A stretch of DNA of 64,000 nt from Alkalihalobacterium chitinilyticum (lineage in GTDB: Bacteria > Bacillota > Bacilli > Bacillales > Bacillaceae_F). The stretch lies in assembly GCF_029028005.1 (NCBI RefSeq), contig NZ_JAOTPO010000001.1, forward strand, positions 248,001-312,000, given 5' to 3'. Both the position numbers and the translations under genes were made by a program. Each line of letters starts with the position of its first letter. Positions within the stretch are counted from its first letter, which is position 1. The notes under the pieces are model-generated. The model made no database searches. It had not been told where the DNA came from and saw nothing but the letters and a program-made list of their open reading frames with translations. Shown piece by piece: positions 26,783-36,703 of this stretch.

Positions 26783-28102
26783 TTACACTTTTTCTTTCGT
26801 ATTTAGCGGTAAGTCAAAGCGAACTAAATCTTCATACGTTTCTCTTTCAACCACTAATTGCGCATCTCCATCTTCAACAAATACAACTGACGGACGAGGA
26901 ATACGGTTATAGTTATTAGCCATAGAATACCCGTACGCGCCTGTACAAAAAACAGCTAATAGATCTTTATGATTCGCTTTCGGCAGCGGCAAATCCCAAA
27001 TGAGCATATCGCCACTTTCACAGCATTTACCTGCAATTGAATACTTCGTTTCCACTTGATCATTAGCACGATTAGCTAAAATTCCTTCGTACTGTGCTTG
27101 ATATAAAGCTGGGCGAAGGTTATCTGTCATTCCACCGTCAACTGAAAGGTAATGACGAACATTAGGAATATCCTTTTGTGAGCCTAATGTATATAGAGTT
27201 GTTCCTGCGTCACCAACGAGTGAGCGACCTGGCTCAATCCAAATTTCAGGCATTGATAAATTAAATTTATTCACATGATGTTGAACAGCTTCAATCGTAG
27301 CCTTAACATAATCGCCAACTGGTAATGGTTCATCACCTTCAATGTAACGAATACCAAAACCACCGCCTAAATTTAATACTTTTAAGTCAAAGTTTAATGA
27401 ATTAGACCAACTTTCAATATAAGTGTAAAGCTTTTCAACTGCCATGACAAAGCCGGTCGTTTCAAAGATTTGTGAACCTATATGGCAATGAATCCCTAGC
27501 AATTCAAGTTGCTCACAATCCAAAGCCCACTCAATTGCCCGATCAACTTGCCCGCTTAACAAATCAAATCCAAATTTAGAGTCTTCCTGACCCGTAGTAA
27601 TATAATCATGTGTATGTGCTTCTACACCTGGAGTTGTTCTTAGTAATATAGATACTTTCCGTTCATGTCTAATTGCGGCTTGCTTTAATAATTCTAATTC
27701 ATAAAAATTATCTACTACAAAACAACCGATGTTAGCACGAACAGCCATATCTATTTCTTCTGGACTTTTATTATTCCCATGAAAGTGAACACGCTCCATC
27801 GGAAAGCCAGCAATCATTGCCGTATACAGTTCCCCGCCTGAAACGACATCGAGGCTTAAATCTAACTCATTCGCGAGTTGAACCATTGCAACACAGCTAA
27901 ATGCTTTACTAGCATAAGCAACTTGACTTTTTACACCTAAATCTTTAAATGCCACTTTAAATGCATTCGCCTTCTCACGAATAAGTGAAACATCATAAAC
28001 AAACAGAGGAGTTCCGTATTGCTTTGCAAGTTCAACTGTATCAACACCACCAATCTCCAGGTGGCCAATGTCATTAATTCTACTTGTACCATGTAAGTGC
28101 AT
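26783..28102 (-). CDS. lysA: LysA, diaminopimelate decarboxylase
   Basis: A 439-residue PLP enzyme. The PLP lysine is in YASKAFSC; HCHIGSQIFET, GGGFGIRY and the CESGDML active-site cysteine are present. It makes L-lysine from meso-diaminopimelate. AGGAGAGA precedes the ATG. It lies downstream of spoVAF, as in B. subtilis, but has its own promoter and lysine riboswitch. Confidence 0.95.
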   Translation of the reverse strand: MHLHGTSRINDIGHLEIGGVDTVELAKQYGTPLFVYDVSLIREKANAFKVAFKDLGVKSQVAYASKAFSCVAMVQLANELDLSLDVVSGGELYTAMIAGFPMERVHFHGNNKSPEEIDMAVRANIGCFVVDNFYELELLKQAAIRHERKVSILLRTTPGVEAHTHDYITTGQEDSKFGFDLLSGQVDRAIEWALDCEQLELLGIHCHIGSQIFETTGFVMAVEKLYTYIESWSNSLNFDLKVLNLGGGFGIRYIEGDEPLPVGDYVKATIEAVQHHVNKFNLSMPEIWIEPGRSLVGDAGTTLYTLGSQKDIPNVRHYLSVDGGMTDNLRPALYQAQYEGILANRANDQVETKYSIAGKCCESGDMLIWDLPLPKANHKDLLAVFCTGAYGYSMANNYNRIPRPSVVFVEDGDAQLVVERETYEDLVRFDLPLNTKEKV

Positions 28103-28235
28103 CGTTTCTCTCTCCTATCTTCGCATCAGCTAACAATCTACAACATATAAAAATTCTTTCTTTATATGAGAGATAGAGATCCGTTTTATATTCTAATTGT
28201 ATAAATGAAAGGCGAGATACCTACCTATTTGGTTA

Positions 28236-28270
28236 ATAAAAAAACAGCTAATGTAGTTACACTAGCTGTT
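28236..28270 (-). terminator. Attenuator terminator of the lysine riboswitch
   Basis: A perfect 8-bp stem (28243-28250 with 28263-28270) with a 12-nt loop, followed leftward by seven Ts. It stands between the aptamer and lysA. Confidence 0.85.
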
Positions 28271-28299
28271 ATGACCGAGCCATAGCAAGAGTAACCTCA

Positions 28300-28490
28300 T
28301 TTGTAGAATAGTACTCCACTGTATTTAACAGTGACAGTGTGTCACTTATTTAATGACACCCCAGTAAAAGAATAGGATGGTGCTATTCTTTTACTTCGGC
28401 AAATCGACCTTTCTGTCTGATTCATTGCTTCCATCTCGCTCTTCAGACATACTCATTCTCACTGCACCTCTACCCCGTGTTTCATAAAGA
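28300..28490 (-). ncRNA. Lysine riboswitch (L box)
   Basis: The minus strand reads GGGTAGAGGTGCAGTGAGAA, then AGTA, a GAAGAGCGAGATGGAAGC arm, GCCGAAGT, a long AAAGAATAG/CTATTCTTT hairpin, CTGGGGTGTCA and the closing GTGGAGTACTATTCT. This is the five-way-junction L-box pattern. Lysine binding should favour the terminator at 28236. Confidence 0.88.
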
Positions 28491-28519
28491 AATGAGGGAC
28501 TTATACAATTAATAGGTAC

Positions 28520-28548
28520 ACTTTATCATAATCCTTGCTAAGTGGCAA
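28520..28548 (-). promoter_or_regulatory. Sigma-A promoter of the lysA leader
   Basis: TTGCCA, 17-base spacer, TAAAGT, reading leftward. The predicted start near 28512 lies just before the riboswitch. Confidence 0.55.
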
Positions 28549-28579
28549 CATTGTTTACTATGTCTTATATATATTATTT

Positions 28580-30058
28580 TTATGATTGTTTAATCGGATC
28601 TTTTGGACTGACAATGCTAGGACGACGTTTAATGGACGGTACAGAAACTCGAACGAGAATTTGCCAAAAGGCAGATGGATTAAATGGCAATAGTGGCCAT
28701 AAATATGGTTTATTTAAAGATTTTATCATCGTTAGAAGTAAAATAAATACTGTTGAAGCAATAACAAACCCTGGTAATTTAAAGATAGCTACAACTAACA
28801 ATAAGGCTAGCCTTGCTACTTTCATCGCTATTCCTAATTCATAACTCGGTGTAGCAAATGTTCCAATCGCTCCTAAAGCAACGTATAAAATTACTTCTGG
28901 TACAAATAATCCTACATTAATTGCAATTTCACCTATTAATAATGCCGCAACTAACCCTAATGCGGTTGCTAAAGGTGACGGAGTATGGATGGCGGCCATC
29001 CTCAGTAATTCTATTCCAATTTCAGCAAGTACAATTTGTGCAAAAATAGGAACATTCGTTGTTTCATTTGGACCAATAAAGTCTAACATCTCTGGTAGTA
29101 AATTAGGCTGCATAACAAACAACAACCAAAGTGGAAGAATAAACAAAGCTAAGAGCATTCCTGAAAAACGAACCCATCTTAAAAAGGTTCCGATAGCAGG
29201 AGCTTGACGGTATTCTTCAGCATGTTGAACATGATGGAATAACGTAGTAGGTGTGATAATTACACTTGGCGATGTATCAACGGTTATAATAACGTGACCC
29301 TCAAATAGATGCGTAGCTGCAACATCTGGTCTTTCCGTATACCGTACAAGCGGGAATGGATTAAAGCCTTGTTTAACAATATATTCTTCAACAACTTTAT
29401 CTGCCATAGTTAGTCCGTCTATTTCTATGGCCTCTAACTCTTTTTTAATGATTTTTACTAGGTCAGGATCGGCTACATCCTCAATATATGAAATACACAC
29501 ATCCGTTTTTGAACGGACACCAACTTGCATAATTTCATTCCGTAATCGCTCATCTCGAATCCTTCTTCGTGTTAGCGCTGTGTTTTGAATGATATTTTCT
29601 GTATATCCGTCACGAGCCCCTCTTACTACTCGTTCTGTATCTGGTTCATCCGGCCCTCTTCCTGGATAGCTTCTTACATCAACAACAAACGCTTCATCTT
29701 CACCTTCTAGTAGGATGAAAATTAACCCAGATAACATTTGTGTAATCGCATCATCTATGGTTTTAACCGTTTCGACTTGCTGATGAACTAAATGATTTTC
29801 TATTGCATGTTTGGCATTTGTAACTTTTTCATTTCGGCCATCAAGCCTGCTTAATTCTTTAAACAATTCAATGATAAATTGTGTATCGCATAAACCATTA
29901 ACAAAATAAACTTGAATTTGCTTTCCTAAAATATTAAATTTACGAATTCCAACATCGAAGCTTGTACCAATACCAATACGATTTTTTATTGCGGTTTCAT
30001 TATCAAATATATTATTAGTAATTGGTTGCTTTTCAGGGTTAATTAAATTTTTACTCAT
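28580..30058 (-). CDS. spoVAF: SpoVAF, GerA-family spore membrane protein
   Basis: A 492-residue GerA/SpoVAF family protein: a soluble N-terminal half (VGIRKFNILGKQIQVYFVNG, VRSYPGRGPDEPDTERVVRG) and a C-terminal half with about five membrane segments. In B. subtilis SpoVAF joins FigP in an ion-channel complex that amplifies germination. GAGGGGATGAAG precedes the ATG. Last gene of the spoVA operon. No terminator is visible before the lysA leader. Confidence 0.92.
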   Translation of the reverse strand: MSKNLINPEKQPITNNIFDNETAIKNRIGIGTSFDVGIRKFNILGKQIQVYFVNGLCDTQFIIELFKELSRLDGRNEKVTNAKHAIENHLVHQQVETVKTIDDAITQMLSGLIFILLEGEDEAFVVDVRSYPGRGPDEPDTERVVRGARDGYTENIIQNTALTRRRIRDERLRNEIMQVGVRSKTDVCISYIEDVADPDLVKIIKKELEAIEIDGLTMADKVVEEYIVKQGFNPFPLVRYTERPDVAATHLFEGHVIITVDTSPSVIITPTTLFHHVQHAEEYRQAPAIGTFLRWVRFSGMLLALFILPLWLLFVMQPNLLPEMLDFIGPNETTNVPIFAQIVLAEIGIELLRMAAIHTPSPLATALGLVAALLIGEIAINVGLFVPEVILYVALGAIGTFATPSYELGIAMKVARLALLLVVAIFKLPGFVIASTVFILLLTMIKSLNKPYLWPLLPFNPSAFWQILVRVSVPSIKRRPSIVSPKDPIKQS

Positions 30059-30061
30059 TCT

Positions 30062-30622
30062 TCATCCCCTCCGTTCTAAAATAAGTTCAACTGCCTTTCT
30101 TGTAATTGGTGCACCTTTTTCAACCGTATCAAAGCCTCCCATTTTTCCAATATCACCAACACCGACAACGATAGGAATTTCCAATTCATCTAAAATATAG
30201 ACAGTATCGCCATCTATTCTGCCTAATTCAATGTCTTGTAATCCATTTTTATCTACACCAAATTCTGTTAATTTGCCAAAACGGTCGATTGAAACATCAA
30301 CCTTTGTCCATTCTGCAAAGTGAGTATGTGATGCGACAGCTATAGCCCCGATCACCTCAACTGTAGGGTCATTTGCTACGTAACGTAATGCTTGTTCCCC
30401 TGGACCTTCCATCTTATAACCACAGTCATCAAACATAACAAGAATTGGATCATAGGGAGTTTTGTGGATTAATTCTATTATTTCCGGCCCACCTAAATTT
30501 GAAGGATTTCCAGCAGAACTAGAAATACACCTTCCACCAATTTCTTTGGCAACATGTTGAACTGCTTTTTTAGCTGATTCGTCTCCATCGGTAATTAAAA
30601 TCACTTTTTTTCGTGGCTTCAT
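30062..30622 (-). CDS. spoVAEa: SpoVAEa, soluble spore protein
   Basis: A 186-residue soluble protein with a Rossmann-like start (KVILITDGDESAKKAVQHVA) and GAIAVASHTHFAEWTKVDVS. SpoVAEa is a spore protein of the spoVA operon of unclear role in germination. The ATG at 30622 follows AAGGGG; the gene overlaps the spoVAEb end. The SpoVA2-type operon at 5276-9029 has no SpoVAEa. Confidence 0.88.
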   Translation of the reverse strand: MKPRKKVILITDGDESAKKAVQHVAKEIGGRCISSSAGNPSNLGGPEIIELIHKTPYDPILVMFDDCGYKMEGPGEQALRYVANDPTVEVIGAIAVASHTHFAEWTKVDVSIDRFGKLTEFGVDKNGLQDIELGRIDGDTVYILDELEIPIVVGVGDIGKMGGFDTVEKGAPITRKAVELILERRG

Positions 30623-30626
30623 CCTA

Positions 30627-30980
30627 TTACCCCTTAGGTTTAAAAATAACGGCAACTAAAAATCCAAATAAAATTGCCGTGGAAATACCGACAGAAGTGA
30701 CTTCAAAAATCCCCATACCTACTCCTAAAAATCCATAACGTTCAGCTTCTGTCATTGCACCGTGGACTAAAGAATGTCCAAAACTGGTGATTGGTACTGT
30801 TGCTCCAGCTCCCGCAAAATCGATGAGTCTGTCATATAAATGAAATCCATCTAGCAGGGCTCCAGCGACGACTAATGTACTCATCATATGTGAAGGTGTC
30901 ATCTTAAAAACATCAAGAAGTAATTGCCCAATAAAACAAATGAACCCACCTACTGCAAATGCAATGATATATTCCATCAT
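30627..30980 (-). CDS. spoVAEb: SpoVAEb, dipicolinate channel protein
   Basis: A 117-residue membrane protein very like the copy at 6385 ([40 protein letters not shown]). It is part of the SpoVA channel for Ca-dipicolinate. It overlaps spoVAD by 4 bases, which suggests coupled translation. Confidence 0.92.
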   Translation of the reverse strand: MMEYIIAFAVGGFICFIGQLLLDVFKMTPSHMMSTLVVAGALLDGFHLYDRLIDFAGAGATVPITSFGHSLVHGAMTEAERYGFLGVGMGIFEVTSVGISTAILFGFLVAVIFKPKG

Positions 30981-31993
30981 TGCTCAATCACCTCTGACTC
31001 AAAGACAACACCGTGCGCAATACAAGGGATTGACTCTTTTTGTTGCATCATTGTTGGACTCATTAATGCTCCCGTTGCTACGACAAGTATTCGTTTCATT
31101 TTCCCTAATTGCATTTGTTTTAATAAGTGTCCATATGTAACGACAGCTGGGCAAGCACATCCGCTTCCACCTGCAAACACGGGTTGATCTCTACTAAAAA
31201 TCATCACACCGCAATCTTGATGTTTATTTTTTAGTTTAATCCCCTGCTCACGTAGAAGCTCTTTAAGCACCTTACTTCCGATTGTTGATAGGTCACCTGT
31301 GACAATTAAGTCGTAGTCTTCTTCAGATCTACCTGTTTCCTTAAAGTGGGTTAATATCGTATCCACAGCTGCAGGCACCATCGCCGTTCCCATATTAAAA
31401 GGATTTTTTATACCCATATCAACAACCCTTCCTATTGTTGCGTGAGTAACTTTAATAGTTGAAGGTTTCTTACTGAGAAGTACCGCACCTGCACCCGTAA
31501 CCGTAAAAGTAGACGTATCTGGCTTTTGTCCACCAAATTCAGTCGGATATCGAAATTGCCTTTCTGCTGTAGCATTATGACTGCTTGTTGCAGCAATTAA
31601 TCGGCTGCCAAATCCGCCACTAATTAAAGACGCACCTATTGCAACTGTCTCCATTGCAGTCGCACAGGCTGAGAACGTTCCTAAATATGGAATGTTCATT
31701 TGTCTAGCTACATAGTTTGAGGTTACATTCTGATTGAGCAAATCGCCTGCTAGCATCAAATTAATTTCACTTTCTTTTTTGTTAGCTTTTTCTAAGCAAA
31801 TCGAAATCGCATCTGTCATTAATCGGCGTTCAGCTAATTCCCAGTTATCTTCACCACAATATAATTTGTCATAACACTTATCGAAACTTTCACTCAACGG
31901 GCCATTACTTTCATAAGGTCCAACCGCTGTACCCATTGCTTCTACAAAAATATCTTCTTTAAAGTGCCATGTTTGTTGTTGATTCATGTTCAT
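30977..31993 (-). CDS. spoVAD: SpoVAD, dipicolinate-binding thiolase-fold protein
   Basis: A 338-residue thiolase-like protein: [40 protein letters not shown] and [20 protein letters not shown]. It binds dipicolinic acid and is held at the spore inner membrane by SpoVAC/SpoVAE. A GGAGAAA site precedes the ATG. The copy at 6741 is its paralogue. Confidence 0.93.
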   Translation of the reverse strand: MNMNQQQTWHFKEDIFVEAMGTAVGPYESNGPLSESFDKCYDKLYCGEDNWELAERRLMTDAISICLEKANKKESEINLMLAGDLLNQNVTSNYVARQMNIPYLGTFSACATAMETVAIGASLISGGFGSRLIAATSSHNATAERQFRYPTEFGGQKPDTSTFTVTGAGAVLLSKKPSTIKVTHATIGRVVDMGIKNPFNMGTAMVPAAVDTILTHFKETGRSEEDYDLIVTGDLSTIGSKVLKELLREQGIKLKNKHQDCGVMIFSRDQPVFAGGSGCACPAVVTYGHLLKQMQLGKMKRILVVATGALMSPTMMQQKESIPCIAHGVVFESEVIEQ

Positions 31994-32044
31994 TTGATTT
32001 CTCCAATTCTTTTGGGTTTGGAAAAAAGGCTTCTATAACACCTC

Positions 32045-32506
32045 TTAGGAAATTAACGTTTGAACTAATAACCTTGTTAATCCTACTAAGTAAGCAGAAA
32101 CAACCCCAAACGCAATAACAGCACCAGCAATACGAAACATGTTAGCTCCAATTCCAAGTACGAGCCCTTCACTACGATGTTCTAAAGCCGCACTTGCTAT
32201 TGCATTTGCAAAACCAGTAACGGGGACAAGTGCACCTGCACCTGCAAATTGGCCGAGTCGATCAAAAAAACCTAATCCTGTCATTAGTGCTGCAATTAAA
32301 ATTAAAGTAGCAATCATAGGACTTACAGCAGTAGCTTCAGTTAAATCAAAGACTCTTAAAAAATAATTTGAAATACCTTGTCCAATTGCGCAAATAGCTC
32401 CACCTATTACATAAGCTTTAAACCCATTTTTTAAATAAGGGACTTTAGGTTGGAATGGTTTAATTTTTTTCTCAAAATCTTTCTGTAGCTTCTTATTATC
32501 CTCCAT
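32045..32506 (-). CDS. spoVAC: SpoVAC, spore channel protein
   Basis: A 153-residue membrane protein with four segments after a charged N-terminus of about 25 residues. GAGALVPVTGFANAIASAAL is the family motif. B. subtilis SpoVAC forms a mechanosensitive channel. It is 51 bases before spoVAD. Paralogue at 7751. Confidence 0.93.
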   Translation of the reverse strand: MEDNKKLQKDFEKKIKPFQPKVPYLKNGFKAYVIGGAICAIGQGISNYFLRVFDLTEATAVSPMIATLILIAALMTGLGFFDRLGQFAGAGALVPVTGFANAIASAALEHRSEGLVLGIGANMFRIAGAVIAFGVVSAYLVGLTRLLVQTLIS

Positions 32507-32524
32507 CTTGCCATGACCTTCCTT

Positions 32525-32947
32525 CTACTGATCTACAAAGTAAATCCAATGATAAAGCGATCCAAACACCTTCCCTAAAACAATCGCCATTAACAAAATG
32601 ATTATCCTCTCAGCAATACCTAGGCGTTTAGCTAATATAGGCAGCACATTAAGAACCTCTGTCAGTGCAGCCGCCAATAAACCAATAAAGATTCCTTCTG
32701 CTAACCCAATAGGAATTAATAAATAAGCACTCCAATTTAAAACAATATTATTCAAACTAAACACTGAACCTGTTAAAGCTCCTAATACAACAGCCCATTC
32801 ATATATATGAATATACTTTCCGGTTTTCGATAATTGAGTAAGTCTAGGGACGACTCCAAGCACCGTTAAGAAAGCAACAAATCCACTTCCTACCGCAAGA
32901 CCTCCAGCTAGACCAATTAGTATCGTTAACACAGCTTCAATGGTCAT
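32525..32947 (-). CDS. spoVAB: SpoVAB, spore membrane protein
   Basis: A 140-residue protein with four or five membrane segments (LTILIGLAGGLAVGSGFVAF; IPIGLAEGIFIGLLAAALTE). Role in dipicolinate uptake is accessory and unresolved. It overlaps the spoVAA 3' end by 11 bases. The SpoVA2-type operon lacks this gene. Confidence 0.9.
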   Translation of the reverse strand: MTIEAVLTILIGLAGGLAVGSGFVAFLTVLGVVPRLTQLSKTGKYIHIYEWAVVLGALTGSVFSLNNIVLNWSAYLLIPIGLAEGIFIGLLAAALTEVLNVLPILAKRLGIAERIIILLMAIVLGKVFGSLYHWIYFVDQ

Positions 32948-33560
32948 TCAACTTGGTTTCACTTTCACTGTTTTCATGATACGTAATGTATTGATCAAGG
33001 TCTTGCTGATACTTAAACATCTCAACTTCAAGAGGACTAGGTTCTTCATTTAATCGTTTTCGGAAGACATGATTAAAGAATATAATCATCCCTAACCCTA
33101 ATCCAATTGAATAGGGGATTTGTAATAACAGCGGCTTTGCAATTTCATTACCAGTAACTGTTGTGAATATTCGTTGATGAACTTCCCTCATGCTAACATC
33201 TTCATGAAAGTTCATAATCGCCATGCCAGCCCCGATAAATAAAAGCAGCCAAATAAACAAAAAATAAACAGGTTCAATCCGCTTGGATTTCATTTTCACT
33301 TCAATAATTGTATGTGCAGCTCCAATCGATTGAACATCACTGCCCGGTACTGCATCACTTATCACCATAATAACTTTCATCACATCAATTAATACAAAGT
33401 TTTTATCACTCGGCTTCACTTTGTGGATTGGAAGATGAGTGATCTTTTCTCTTATTAAAGGTTCAGCAATTATCTGTGCTAAATCTCCAACTGTCACATG
33501 CTGATTAGCTTTAACCTCTACCTTATGCCTCATTCGGATATAGACTAAAAGCTCACTCAT
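32937..33560 (-). CDS. spoVAA: SpoVAA, first gene of the spoVA operon
   Basis: A 207-residue protein with a soluble N-terminal domain (MSELLVYIRMRHKVEVKANQ) and two membrane segments (about 107-127 and 152-172). It is required for dipicolinate uptake in B. subtilis. GGAGGGAGAGGT precedes the ATG. It stands downstream of a sigma-G-like promoter. Confidence 0.92.
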   Translation of the reverse strand: MSELLVYIRMRHKVEVKANQHVTVGDLAQIIAEPLIREKITHLPIHKVKPSDKNFVLIDVMKVIMVISDAVPGSDVQSIGAAHTIIEVKMKSKRIEPVYFLFIWLLLFIGAGMAIMNFHEDVSMREVHQRIFTTVTGNEIAKPLLLQIPYSIGLGLGMIIFFNHVFRKRLNEEPSPLEVEMFKYQQDLDQYITYHENSESETKLNDH

Positions 33561-33601
33561 ACCTCTCCCTCCAAAGCAGGAAATTACTATCTAAATTGTC
33601 C

Positions 33602-33632
33602 TAGTATGGTTATGTTTTGCATTAGGTACTAA
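33602..33632 (-). promoter_or_regulatory. Sigma-G promoter of the spoVA operon
   Basis: Read leftward: TTAGTA (4 of 6 to TGAATA), an 18-base spacer, then CATACTA, a full match to the sigma-G -10. It lies about 42 bases before spoVAA. The B. subtilis operon is known to use sigma-G. Confidence 0.72.
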
Positions 33633-33649
33633 ATTATGTATTTTAGTTA

Positions 33650-33691
33650 AGAAAAGAAAAAAGACCAAAGGACTAATCGTCCATTTGGTCT
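33650..33691 (-). terminator. Terminator after sigF
   Basis: Stem AGACCAAA/TTTGGTCT (33662-33669 with 33684-33691) and inner GGAC/GTCC, followed leftward by TTTTTTCTTTTC. The sigF stop codon lies inside the hairpin. Confidence 0.85.
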
Positions 33692-34431
33692 CTAATCTGT
33701 TCAAGTATTTTCTTCTCTAGTCTTGAAACTTGTACTTGAGATATACCAAGCCGTTCAGCTACCTCAGATTGAGTCTGATCTTTGTAATACCTCAAATAAA
33801 CGATAAGTCGTTCTCGTTCATCTAAATGGCGGATCGCTTCAGTTAGAGCAATCTTATCAAACCACTTATTACCCGTTTGATCAGCGATTTGATCTAAAAG
33901 TGTAATAGGATCTCCATCATTTTCATAGACTGTTTCATGAATAGACGTTAAAGAACGACTTGCTTCTCCTGCGAATACTACTTCCTCAGGTGTGATTTCT
34001 AGTTTTTCAGCAATCTCATTTACCGTTGGAACTCTTCCTAACGTTTTAGAAAGTTCATCTTTAACCTTACGAATTTTATTGCCTAATTCTTTTATCGATC
34101 GACTCACTTTAACCGTTCCGTCATCTCGCAGGAACCGTTGAATTTCACCGATAATCATAGGAACGGCATACGTTGAAAACTTCACATCATACGACAAGTC
34201 AAATTTATCTACCGATTTAATGAGGCCGATACAACCAATTTGGAACAAATCGTCTGCCTCATATCCCCGGTTTAAAAAACGTTGGACAACAGACCAAACA
34301 AGGCGAGTGTTTCGGTTGACGATTAAATCCCTTGCTTCTACATCACCTGCTTGACTTCGTTCAATAAGCTTTTTAATTTCATCATCTTTTAAGTAGGCAT
34401 CGTTATTTCCATGCTTAACCTCCACATCCAT
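33673..34431 (-). CDS. sigF: Sigma-F, forespore RNA polymerase sigma factor
   Basis: A 252-residue sigma-70 family factor: region 2 (DLIVNRNTRLVWSVVQRFLN, GCIGLIKSVDKFDLSYDVKF), region 3 and region 4 (QSEVAERLGISQVQVSRLEK). It drives the first forespore programme. AAGGAGTCC precedes the ATG. It is held inactive by SpoIIAB. Last gene of the dacF-spoIIAA-spoIIAB-sigF group. Confidence 0.96.
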   Translation of the reverse strand: MDVEVKHGNNDAYLKDDEIKKLIERSQAGDVEARDLIVNRNTRLVWSVVQRFLNRGYEADDLFQIGCIGLIKSVDKFDLSYDVKFSTYAVPMIIGEIQRFLRDDGTVKVSRSIKELGNKIRKVKDELSKTLGRVPTVNEIAEKLEITPEEVVFAGEASRSLTSIHETVYENDGDPITLLDQIADQTGNKWFDKIALTEAIRHLDERERLIVYLRYYKDQTQSEVAERLGISQVQVSRLEKKILEQIRDQMDD

Positions 34432-34443
34432 AGGCAGGACTCC

Positions 34444-34884
34444 TTAATTGCACATGGCTTTGCTTTTTGATAAATATTTTTTTAAATATACGGTTGTACC
34501 CATCATCGGCTCAGAGATGACTTGAAGTTCATCCATGAAGTTTTCCATAATCGTAAAGCCCATACCAGACCGTTCCAACTCTGGCTTCGTTGTATATAAC
34601 GGCTGTTTCGCTTCGTCGATATTATCGATGCCTACACCTTCATCGCGAATAATGAGTTCAATCGAATCTTGTTCTAGTGTTACTGAAATGAAAACAGTTC
34701 CTTCTGGCTGATTATGATAGCCATGAATAATCGCATTCGTAACTGCTTCAGAAACGACTGTTTTGATCTCTGTGATTTCCTCCATCGTCGGATCTAATTG
34801 TGCAACAAAGGCACCAACAGTTACCCGAGCAAATGCCTCATTCTGACTTAAAGCTGAGAACTTTATCTCCATAGAATTCTTCAT
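34444..34884 (-). CDS. spoIIAB: SpoIIAB, anti-sigma-F factor and kinase
   Basis: A 146-residue GHKL kinase, very like B. subtilis Spo[17 protein letters not shown] (N box), [11 protein letters not shown] (G1) and [14 protein letters not shown] (G2). It binds sigma-F and phosphorylates SpoIIAA. It is two bases after spoIIAA and 12 before sigF. Confidence 0.96.
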   Translation of the reverse strand: MKNSMEIKFSALSQNEAFARVTVGAFVAQLDPTMEEITEIKTVVSEAVTNAIIHGYHNQPEGTVFISVTLEQDSIELIIRDEGVGIDNIDEAKQPLYTTKPELERSGMGFTIMENFMDELQVISEPMMGTTVYLKKYLSKSKAMCN

Positions 34885-34886
34885 GA

Positions 34887-35237
34887 TTAAGCCACCCCCA
34901 ATGTCTGCAAGGCAAATTGTTCACTTTCCTCAAGCCTTACAATTTTAAATAGGCCAGACATCTCGAAAAGTCGTTTAACTGCTGGTGAAATTGCACAGAC
35001 GACCATTTCTCCACCGTTATTTTTCACTTGTTTATAGCGACCGAGTATTACTCCTAGACCAGAACTATCCATAAATGAAAGTTGCTCAAGGTTTAAAACG
35101 ATGTGCTTTAAATCTTGATCCTCCAACTGCCTTTCAACTTGTGTTCTTAATTGCTCTGCTGTGTGATGGTCTAGCTCACCTTCTAAGCGAACTAACAAAA
35201 CACTGCCTCTTTGCTCTAAATCAATGATTAAACTCAC
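34887..35237 (-). CDS. spoIIAA: SpoIIAA, anti-anti-sigma factor
   Basis: A 116-residue STAS protein with the phosphorylated serine in [18 protein letters not shown]. Unphosphorylated SpoIIAA, made by SpoIIE, releases sigma-F from SpoIIAB. The GTG at 35237 gives an MSLIIDLEQ start like that of B. subtilis and has GAGGGAG eight bases upstream; a GTG three codons earlier is too near. No clear sigma-H promoter was found in the 212 bases before it. Confidence 0.95.
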   Translation of the reverse strand: MSLIIDLEQRGSVLLVRLEGELDHHTAEQLRTQVERQLEDQDLKHIVLNLEQLSFMDSSGLGVILGRYKQVKNNGGEMVVCAISPAVKRLFEMSGLFKIVRLEESEQFALQTLGVA

Positions 35238-35449
35238 AGGTCTCACTCCCTCAATGGTAGTCGGAACACACTTAATTAATCATGTCCCATAATGTTCTGC
35301 TAGAGAGAGTTTCTATATTTCACCTGCTTACTCCTTCTCGGTGACAAAACTAGTGAAATTTAGTGGTAAATAGTAATAATTTTATATCCCATTCGTCAAA
35401 AGATAACAAAGTTTTGCAAAGCATTTTGCACATTCGTTGCTATTATTTA

Positions 35450-36613
35450 TTAATGGACTTGACCAAATTTTCCTAATGTACGTTTAAATAATTGCCACCA
35501 GGAAGCAGACGAAACATTTTCAACTGCAACAAGATCTGTTTCAGAAACGACCTGCCCTTGGTTCTCGATGATTAACGTACCTAATTTATCGCCTTTTTTA
35601 ATTGGTGCTTTTAAGTCCTCTACAATTGTTACTTTTTCTGTCATATCTTCAACTGTTTCACCTTTTTTCGTTAACAATGAAACAGGTTCAGCAGTTACAG
35701 CTCCTACTTTATTAATTGCACCTTTACTTACTTTTACTTGTGCAAGTTCATGATCACGATCATACAACTTATGAGTCATATATTGGCTAAAGGCATAGTC
35801 TAGCATTTCCGTAACTTGACGGTTTCGCTCTTTAGGAGATGGAGCTCCCATTATGACGGAGATGACACGCATTCCATTTTTTTCTGCAGTCGCTGTTAAG
35901 CAATATTTCGCCTCACTCGTATAACCTGTCTTTAATCCATCCACACCCGGATAAAACTTAACTAACTTATTAGTATTGACAAGCCAAAACTGTTTGTCCG
36001 TGTTTTGACGTAAGTAATCTTCATAAATCCCTGTGAAGTTTGTAATATCCTCATATTTCAATAATTCTTTAGACATCATTGCTAAATCTTTTGCCGTCGT
36101 ATAGTGTTCAGGTGAAGGCAATCCATTCGAATTATTGAAGTTTGTATTCTGAAGTCCAAGCTCTTTTGCTTTTTCATTCATCATACGAACAAACTCTTCC
36201 TCAGATCCTGCAATATGTTCTGCCATAGCTACTGAAGCATCATTTCCTGAAGCTACCGCAATCGCTTTTAGCATATCAGTAACTGTCATTTCCTCTCCAG
36301 GTTCTAAGAAGATTTGTGAACCACCCATGGATGCTGCTCGTTCACTAGTACGGACTTTATCATCATATTTAATTTTACCTTTATCGATTGCCTCCATAAT
36401 TAAAAGCATCGTCATGATTTTCGTCATGCTTGCTGGTGGTAATTCTTTGTCACTGTTCTTTTCAAATAAGATTTCTCCAGTATCTCGTTCAATTAAGATT
36501 GCTGAAGAAGCATCTGGCGCTAACTGTACCCCTTTTTCTGCAGCTAAACTGCTTGTAGCAAACATACTCATGATGAGTACGAACGATAACATTGATGAAA
36601 TGATAGCCCTCAT
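35450..36613 (-). CDS. dacF: DacF, sporulation D,D-carboxypeptidase
   Basis: A 387-residue S11 penicillin-binding protein with a signal peptide (1-24), SMTK (Ser62, Lys65), SGN in AVASGNDASVAM and KTG in GLKTGYTSEAK. It trims cortex or germ-cell-wall peptides in the forespore, with overlapping roles to DacB. It lies upstream of spoIIAA on the same strand. The amphipathic C-terminus (WWQLFKRTLGKFGQ) is a membrane anchor. Confidence 0.93.
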   Translation of the reverse strand: MRAIISSMLSFVLIMSMFATSSLAAEKGVQLAPDASSAILIERDTGEILFEKNSDKELPPASMTKIMTMLLIMEAIDKGKIKYDDKVRTSERAASMGGSQIFLEPGEEMTVTDMLKAIAVASGNDASVAMAEHIAGSEEEFVRMMNEKAKELGLQNTNFNNSNGLPSPEHYTTAKDLAMMSKELLKYEDITNFTGIYEDYLRQNTDKQFWLVNTNKLVKFYPGVDGLKTGYTSEAKYCLTATAEKNGMRVISVIMGAPSPKERNRQVTEMLDYAFSQYMTHKLYDRDHELAQVKVSKGAINKVGAVTAEPVSLLTKKGETVEDMTEKVTIVEDLKAPIKKGDKLGTLIIENQGQVVSETDLVAVENVSSASWWQLFKRTLGKFGQVH

Positions 36614-36674
36614 GTTCCAATGACCTCCAATATTGTTAGTGATTTTTACAGATTAAGACTAATACTTTTCTAAT

Positions 36675-36703
36675 AATTTTTTCCAATTTACCAAGGTTTA
36701 TAC
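36675..36703 (-). promoter_or_regulatory. Sigma-F promoter of dacF
   Basis: Read leftward: GTATA (full match to the sigma-F -35), a 14-base spacer, then GGAAAAAATT (full match to GGnrAnAnTw). It is about 60 bases before the ATG. Readthrough would also feed spoIIAA-spoIIAB-sigF, a positive loop known in bacilli. Confidence 0.75.

Noticed and set aside
35238-35449. Search for a sigma-H promoter before spoIIAA
   Set aside because: AAGGAGTA and GTGAAAT are present but at the wrong spacing, so no call was made.
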